Shown: one piece after another, positions 6,046-8,614 of the stretch | Position numbering within the stretch: position 1 is the stretch's first letter | Layout: each line of letters opens with the position of its first letter | Notes under the pieces: generated by a model | Databases searched by the model: none | What the model was told of the DNA's origin: nothing | What the model saw: only the letters and a program-made list of their open reading frames with translations | Translations under genes and position numbers: made by a program | From: DASYUM01 sp036001225 | GTDB taxonomy: Bacteria > Methylomirabilota > Methylomirabilia > Rokubacteriales > DASRDR01 | DNA: 8,614 bases | Reading direction: 5' to 3' | Assembly: GCA_036001225.1 (NCBI GenBank) | Contig: DASYUM010000015.1 | Coordinates: forward strand, 1-8,614

Positions 6046-6474
6046 TCAGCGCCCGGGCAGCAGCTCCAGTCCGGGGAAGAAGTAGGGGATCTCGAAGGCC
6101 GCCGACGCCGGCGAATCCGACCCGTGGACCGCGTTGGCCTCGATCGACTCGGCGAAGTCCTTGCGGATGGTGCCGGCGGCGGCCTGGGCCGGGTCGGTAG
6201 CCCCCATCAGCTCCCGGACCCGGCCGAGGGCCCCCTCGCCCTCCAGCACCATCGGGATACACGGTCCCTGGTTCATGAACTTGGTCAGGCTGGCGAAGAA
6301 CGGCCGCCCCCGGTGGACGGCGTAGAACCCCTCGGCCTGGGCCACCGTGAGATGGAGCATGCGCAGGGCCAGGATGCGGAGGCCGGCCGCCTCGAAGCGA
6401 CCAATGATCGGGCCGGCCACCCCTTTGCGGACCGCGTCCGGCTTGACGATGACCAGCGTGCGCTCGACCGGCAC
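6046..6474 (-). CDS. ndk: Nucleoside diphosphate kinase
   Basis: 142 residues from a GTG start. The enzyme moves the gamma-phosphate between nucleoside triphosphates and diphosphates through a phosphohistidine. With this start, all key residues fall at the same numbers as in E. coli Ndk: K11, Y51, F59, R87, T93, R104, N114 and catalytic H117 in NAVHGSDS. This is the main reason to prefer the GTG at 6474-6472 over the ATG at 6525-6523, which would add 17 Gly/Pro/Arg-rich residues encoded by a repeat. A weak GAGAAG site lies eight bases upstream of the GTG. A stable hairpin in the mRNA ends 14 bases before the start and could influence initiation. It lies downstream of sucCD, whose product NTP it can interconvert, and three bases before the substrate-binding protein gene. 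Confidence 0.94.
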   Translation of the reverse strand: MPVERTLVIVKPDAVRKGVAGPIIGRFEAAGLRILALRMLHLTVAQAEGFYAVHRGRPFFASLTKFMNQGPCIPMVLEGEGALGRVRELMGATDPAQAAAGTIRKDFAESIEANAVHGSDSPASAAFEIPYFFPGLELLPGR

Positions 6475-6488
6475 CCGATCAACTTCTC

Positions 6489-6513
6489 GGGGGGGTCTCG
6501 GAAGACCCCCCCC
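6489..6513. repeat. Perfect inverted repeat (hairpin) ahead of ndk
   Basis: G7TCT (6489-6498), loop CGGA (6499-6502), then AGAC7 (6503-6512) form a 10-base-pair stem with a four-base loop. A second AGAC7 copy follows at 6514-6523 and could replace the first arm, giving a mutually exclusive larger hairpin. In the minus-strand transcript this lies between sucD and ndk. There is no U-run after it, so it is not a standard intrinsic terminator. Confidence 0.8.
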
Positions 6514-6528
6514 AGACCCCCCCATTAC

Positions 6529-6544
6529 GGGTTGGGTGGGTGGG
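6529..6544 (+). repeat. G-quadruplex motif
   Basis: GGGTTGGGTGGGTGGG has four G3 tracts with loops of 2, 1 and 1 bases, a pattern expected to form a very stable quadruplex. It is on the plus strand, which is the template strand for sucD and ndk. It sits directly beside the 6489-6523 hairpin repeats. Confidence 0.7.
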
Positions 6545-6545
6545 C

Positions 6546-6562
6546 CGGCGGCAAAGCCGCCG
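6546..6562. repeat. GC-rich inverted repeat in the sucD-ndk gap
   Basis: CGGCGGC (6546-6552), AAA loop, GCCGCCG (6556-6562): a perfect seven-base-pair stem. Together with the quadruplex motif and the 6489-6523 repeats it makes a composite structured element filling most of the 147-base gap between sucD and ndk. The compact palindromic form suggests a dispersed intergenic repeat, but copy number cannot be seen from one window. Confidence 0.65.
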
Positions 6563-6621
6563 CTCGAACGTTGCCGCCCGCCTCCTGTGCACGGTCGTCG
6601 GCGCGCGTGACTCCGGCACTC

Positions 6622-7497
6622 TCAGGACCCCTTCAGGACCCGGGCCGCCGTCTCGCCGATGTCGGCCGGGCTCTGGACGACGTGTGCCCCGGCTCGGCGC
6701 AGGGCTTCCATCTTCTCGGCCGCTGTCCCCTTCCCCCCCGCGATGATCGCCCCGGCGTGGCCCATGCGCCGGCCGGGCGGCGCGGTCTGGCCGCAGACGA
6801 AGGCGACCACCGGCTTGCCGAAGTTCTCGGCGATCAGCTTCGCTGCCGCCTCTTCGCCGCTGCCGCCGATCTCACCGATGAGGACGACGCCGGCAGTGTC
6901 GGGATCGTCGCGCAAGAGCTGGAGCACGTCCACGAACGAGGTTCCGATGATGGGATCGCCGCCGATGCCGACGCAGGTCGACTGGCCGAGGCCGCGGGCG
7001 GTGAGCTGATGGACGGCTTCATACGTCAAGGTCCCGCTACGCGAGACCAGGCCGACCGGCCCCGGCTTGTGGATGTGTCCGGGCATGATCCCCACCTTGG
7101 CCTGCCCGGGCGTGATGAGGCCGGGGCAGTTGGGCCCGATCAGTCGCGACCCCCGGTCGGCCAGGAACGCCCTCGCCCGGACCATGTCGAGGATGGGAAT
7201 CCCTTCGGTGATGCAGACGATCAGCGCCACCCCGGCGTCGGCCGCCTCCATGATGGCGTCGGCGGCCGCCACCGGCGGCACGAAGATGAGCGAGGTGTTC
7301 GCGCCCGCCCGGCGGACGGCGGCCTCCATCGTGTCGAAGACGGGGATACCCTCGTGGGTCGTCCCGCCCTTGCCGGGGGTGACGCCCGCCACCACCTGGG
7401 TCCCGTACTCGCGGCAGCGGGCGGCGTGGAAGGAGCCCTCGCGGCCGGTGATCCCCTGGACGACCAGCCGGGTGTCACGCCCGACCAGGATGCTCAC
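6622..7497 (-). CDS. sucD: Succinyl-CoA synthetase (succinate-CoA ligase), alpha subunit
   Basis: 291 residues, close to E. coli SucD in length. With SucC it interconverts succinyl-CoA plus NDP and phosphate with succinate, CoA and NTP in the TCA cycle. The CoA-binding Rossmann-like part is at about 5-125 (VVQGITGREGSFHA at 12-25; GVTPGKGG at 38-45; IGPNCPGLI at 120-128, including C124). The ligase part has GLVSRSGTLTYEA (149-161) and GIGGDP (177-182). The phosphorylated histidine is H247 in GRRMGHAGAII. The start is a GTG at 7497-7495, which gives the normal N-terminus (SILVGRDTRLVVQG); G-rich sequence lies just upstream but no standard spaced ribosome site, consistent with coupling to sucC 19 bases away. 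All catalytic features are intact. Confidence 0.95.
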   Translation of the reverse strand: MSILVGRDTRLVVQGITGREGSFHAARCREYGTQVVAGVTPGKGGTTHEGIPVFDTMEAAVRRAGANTSLIFVPPVAAADAIMEAADAGVALIVCITEGIPILDMVRARAFLADRGSRLIGPNCPGLITPGQAKVGIMPGHIHKPGPVGLVSRSGTLTYEAVHQLTARGLGQSTCVGIGGDPIIGTSFVDVLQLLRDDPDTAGVVLIGEIGGSGEEAAAKLIAENFGKPVVAFVCGQTAPPGRRMGHAGAIIAGGKGTAAEKMEALRRAGAHVVQSPADIGETAARVLKGS

Positions 7498-7516
7498 CCT
7501 TCGCGCCCCCTCGCCC

Positions 7517-8614
7517 TTACCCTCTCCCTCCCGAGGGGGGTGAGGAGGGGGGTGAGGGAGGAGTGGAGGCCAGGCGAACCACCTTCTCGGCCGCGTCCTT
7601 CATCCCATCCGCGGTCGTGAAGTCCAGGCCCGACTCCCGCAGCATCCGCCGGCCTTCCTCCACGTTGGTGCCCTCCATGCGGATCACCACCGGTACCGTC
7701 AGCTTGAGCGCACGGGCGGCTCGGATGAGCCCGTCGGCGAGGACGTCGCAGCGGAGGATGCCACCGAAGATGTTGACGAGGACGGCCCGGACGTTGGGGT
7801 CGGAGAGCAGGATCCGGAAGGCGTTCTCGATCTGGGTCGCGTTGGCGCCGCCCCCCACGTCCAGGAAGTTGGCCGGCGCCCCGCCGGCGTGCTTGATGAT
7901 GTCCATCGTCGCCATGGCCAGCCCGGCCCCGTTCACCATGCAGCCGACACTGCCGTCGAGCTTGATGTAGTTGAGGCCGTACTTGGACGCCTCGACGTCG
8001 AGCGGCGTCTCCTCGTTGGGGTCGCGCAGGCTCTTGCCCTCGGGGTGGCGGAACAGCGCGTTGTCGTCGAAGGTCAGCTTGGCGTCGAGCGCGAGCAGCC
8101 GCCCGTCGGCGGTCGCCACCAGCGGGTTGACCTCGGCCAGCGAGCAATCGCGGGCCACGAAGGCCATGTAGAGCCCGCCGATCGCGGCCGCCCCCGCCCG
8201 GCCGAGGTCGCCGTCGAGCCCGAGAGCAAAGGTCAGGCGCCGGACCTGGAACGGGAGCAACCCCAGGGCCGGGTCCACCGCCGCCCGCAGGATCTTCTCC
8301 GGAGAGCGGGCGGCCACCTCCTCGATCTCCATCCCGCCCGCCTCGGAGGCCATCACGACCGGCGCGCCCGCCTCCCGGTCGATGGTGACGGCCAGGTACA
8401 GCTCGCGGGCGACGGCGAAGGCCTCCTCGACCAGGACCTTCTGGACGACGATCCCCTCCGGCGGCGTCTGGGGCGTCTTGAGGCGGAGGCCGAGGATCTG
8501 CCTCGCTGCCGCCTCGGCGTCGGCGGGGGTGCCGGCCACCTTGATGCCGCCCGCCTTGCCCCGCCCCCCGGCGTGGATCTGGGCCTTGACGACGACCTTG
8601 CCGCCCAGCCGCTC
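7517..8614 (-). CDS. sucC: Succinyl-CoA synthetase, beta subunit (5' end outside window)
   Basis: 365 codons plus TAA are present; by comparison with E. coli SucC about 35 N-terminal residues lie beyond base 8614. The visible part opens ERLGGKVVVKAQIHAGGRGKAGG, the ATP-grasp nucleotide-binding region. Further conserved blocks are AEVNPLVATADGRLLALDAK (metal and nucleotide site, encoded near 8080-8140), GCMVNGAGLAMATMDIIK (near 7890-7945), NFLDVGGGAN (near 7840-7870) and VLVNIFGGILRCD (near 7745-7785), where the beta subunit helps transfer phosphate. Nucleotide preference (ATP or GTP) cannot be decided here. The C-terminus is odd: after the expected end near 'AEKVVRLA', a tail STPPSPPSSPPSGGRG is encoded by a C/G-rich repeat (7519-7566) containing two tandem 12-base units. 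The tail probably adds no function. sucD follows after 19 bases. Confidence 0.95.
   Translation of the reverse strand, partial: ERLGGKVVVKAQIHAGGRGKAGGIKVAGTPADAEAAARQILGLRLKTPQTPPEGIVVQKVLVEEAFAVARELYLAVTIDREAGAPVVMASEAGGMEIEEVAARSPEKILRAAVDPALGLLPFQVRRLTFALGLDGDLGRAGAAAIGGLYMAFVARDCSLAEVNPLVATADGRLLALDAKLTFDDNALFRHPEGKSLRDPNEETPLDVEASKYGLNYIKLDGSVGCMVNGAGLAMATMDIIKHAGGAPANFLDVGGGANATQIENAFRILLSDPNVRAVLVNIFGGILRCDVLADGLIRAARALKLTVPVVIRMEGTNVEEGRRMLRESGLDFTTADGMKDAAEKVVRLASTPPSPPSSPPSGGRG
7533..7556. repeat. Tandem 12-bp repeat within the 3' end of sucC
   Basis: GAGGGGGGTGAG occurs twice in perfect tandem at 7533-7544 and 7545-7556. It is flanked by C/T-rich sequence (7514-7532) that makes an imperfect inverted repeat with it. 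On the minus strand each unit encodes Ser-Pro-Pro-Ser. The element extends into the 19-base gap before sucD and may be a dispersed intergenic repeat that now overlaps the gene end (inference). Confidence 0.7.

Noticed and set aside
4973..6262. 429-codon minus-strand frame
   Set aside because: Out of frame with the binding protein and ndk, which have clear family motifs. The composition is Arg/Gly-rich shadow sequence.
6489..6523. Intrinsic terminator between sucD and ndk
   Set aside because: The hairpin is strong, but no U-run follows it in the minus-strand transcript, and it ends only 14 bases before the ndk start.
7533..7556. CRISPR-like repeats
   Set aside because: There are only two adjacent 12-base units with no spacer, and they are coding.
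4999..7620. 873-codon open frame on the plus strand
   Set aside because: It lies antisense to four well-identified genes (accC end, binding protein, ndk, sucD). Its product is a low-complexity Arg/Gly/Pro/Asp sequence typical of an antisense shadow in GC-rich DNA.

Overview
The window is GC-rich (roughly 70% by eye), tightly packed bacterial DNA with no RNA genes, CRISPR array or insertion sequence that I can see. The gene set suggests an uncultured, metabolically versatile Gram-negative-type bacterium: a sigma-54 system, an NMT1/SsuA-type binding protein, a split acyl-CoA carboxylase and multidomain nucleotidyl cyclases. Such sets are common in Rokubacteria/Methylomirabilota and some deltaproteobacterial lineages. 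That placement is inference from style, and no marker gene in the window proves it.

Left part (1-3027), a signalling region. A sigma-54-type AAA+ activator runs off the left edge on the minus strand. Divergent from it, a near-perfect -24/-12 sigma-54 promoter (321-335) faces right into three plus-strand genes. These are an exported helical protein (407-955), a membrane-anchored paralogue of it (978-1598), and a soluble GAF plus class III nucleotidyl cyclase (1642-3027). The layout suggests that the AAA+ protein switches on an envelope/cyclic-nucleotide module. The two paralogues match no family I can name. This is the best candidate in the window for something undescribed.

Right part (8614 down to 3008), a minus-strand metabolic run read right to left: sucC (cut by the window edge), sucD, ndk, an ABC-type substrate-binding protein, biotin carboxylase and a biotin carrier protein. 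SucCD makes a nucleoside triphosphate from succinyl-CoA, and Ndk equilibrates nucleoside triphosphates. The carboxylase pair uses ATP and bicarbonate to charge biotin for an acyl-CoA carboxylase whose carboxyltransferase is not in the window. The last four genes are separated by only 3, 7 and 4 bases, so they are probably co-transcribed and translationally coupled. A structured G-rich repeat separates sucD from ndk, and a second C/G-rich repeat forms the end of sucC. The two transcription units converge and overlap by 20 bases at 3008-3027, with no visible terminator between them.
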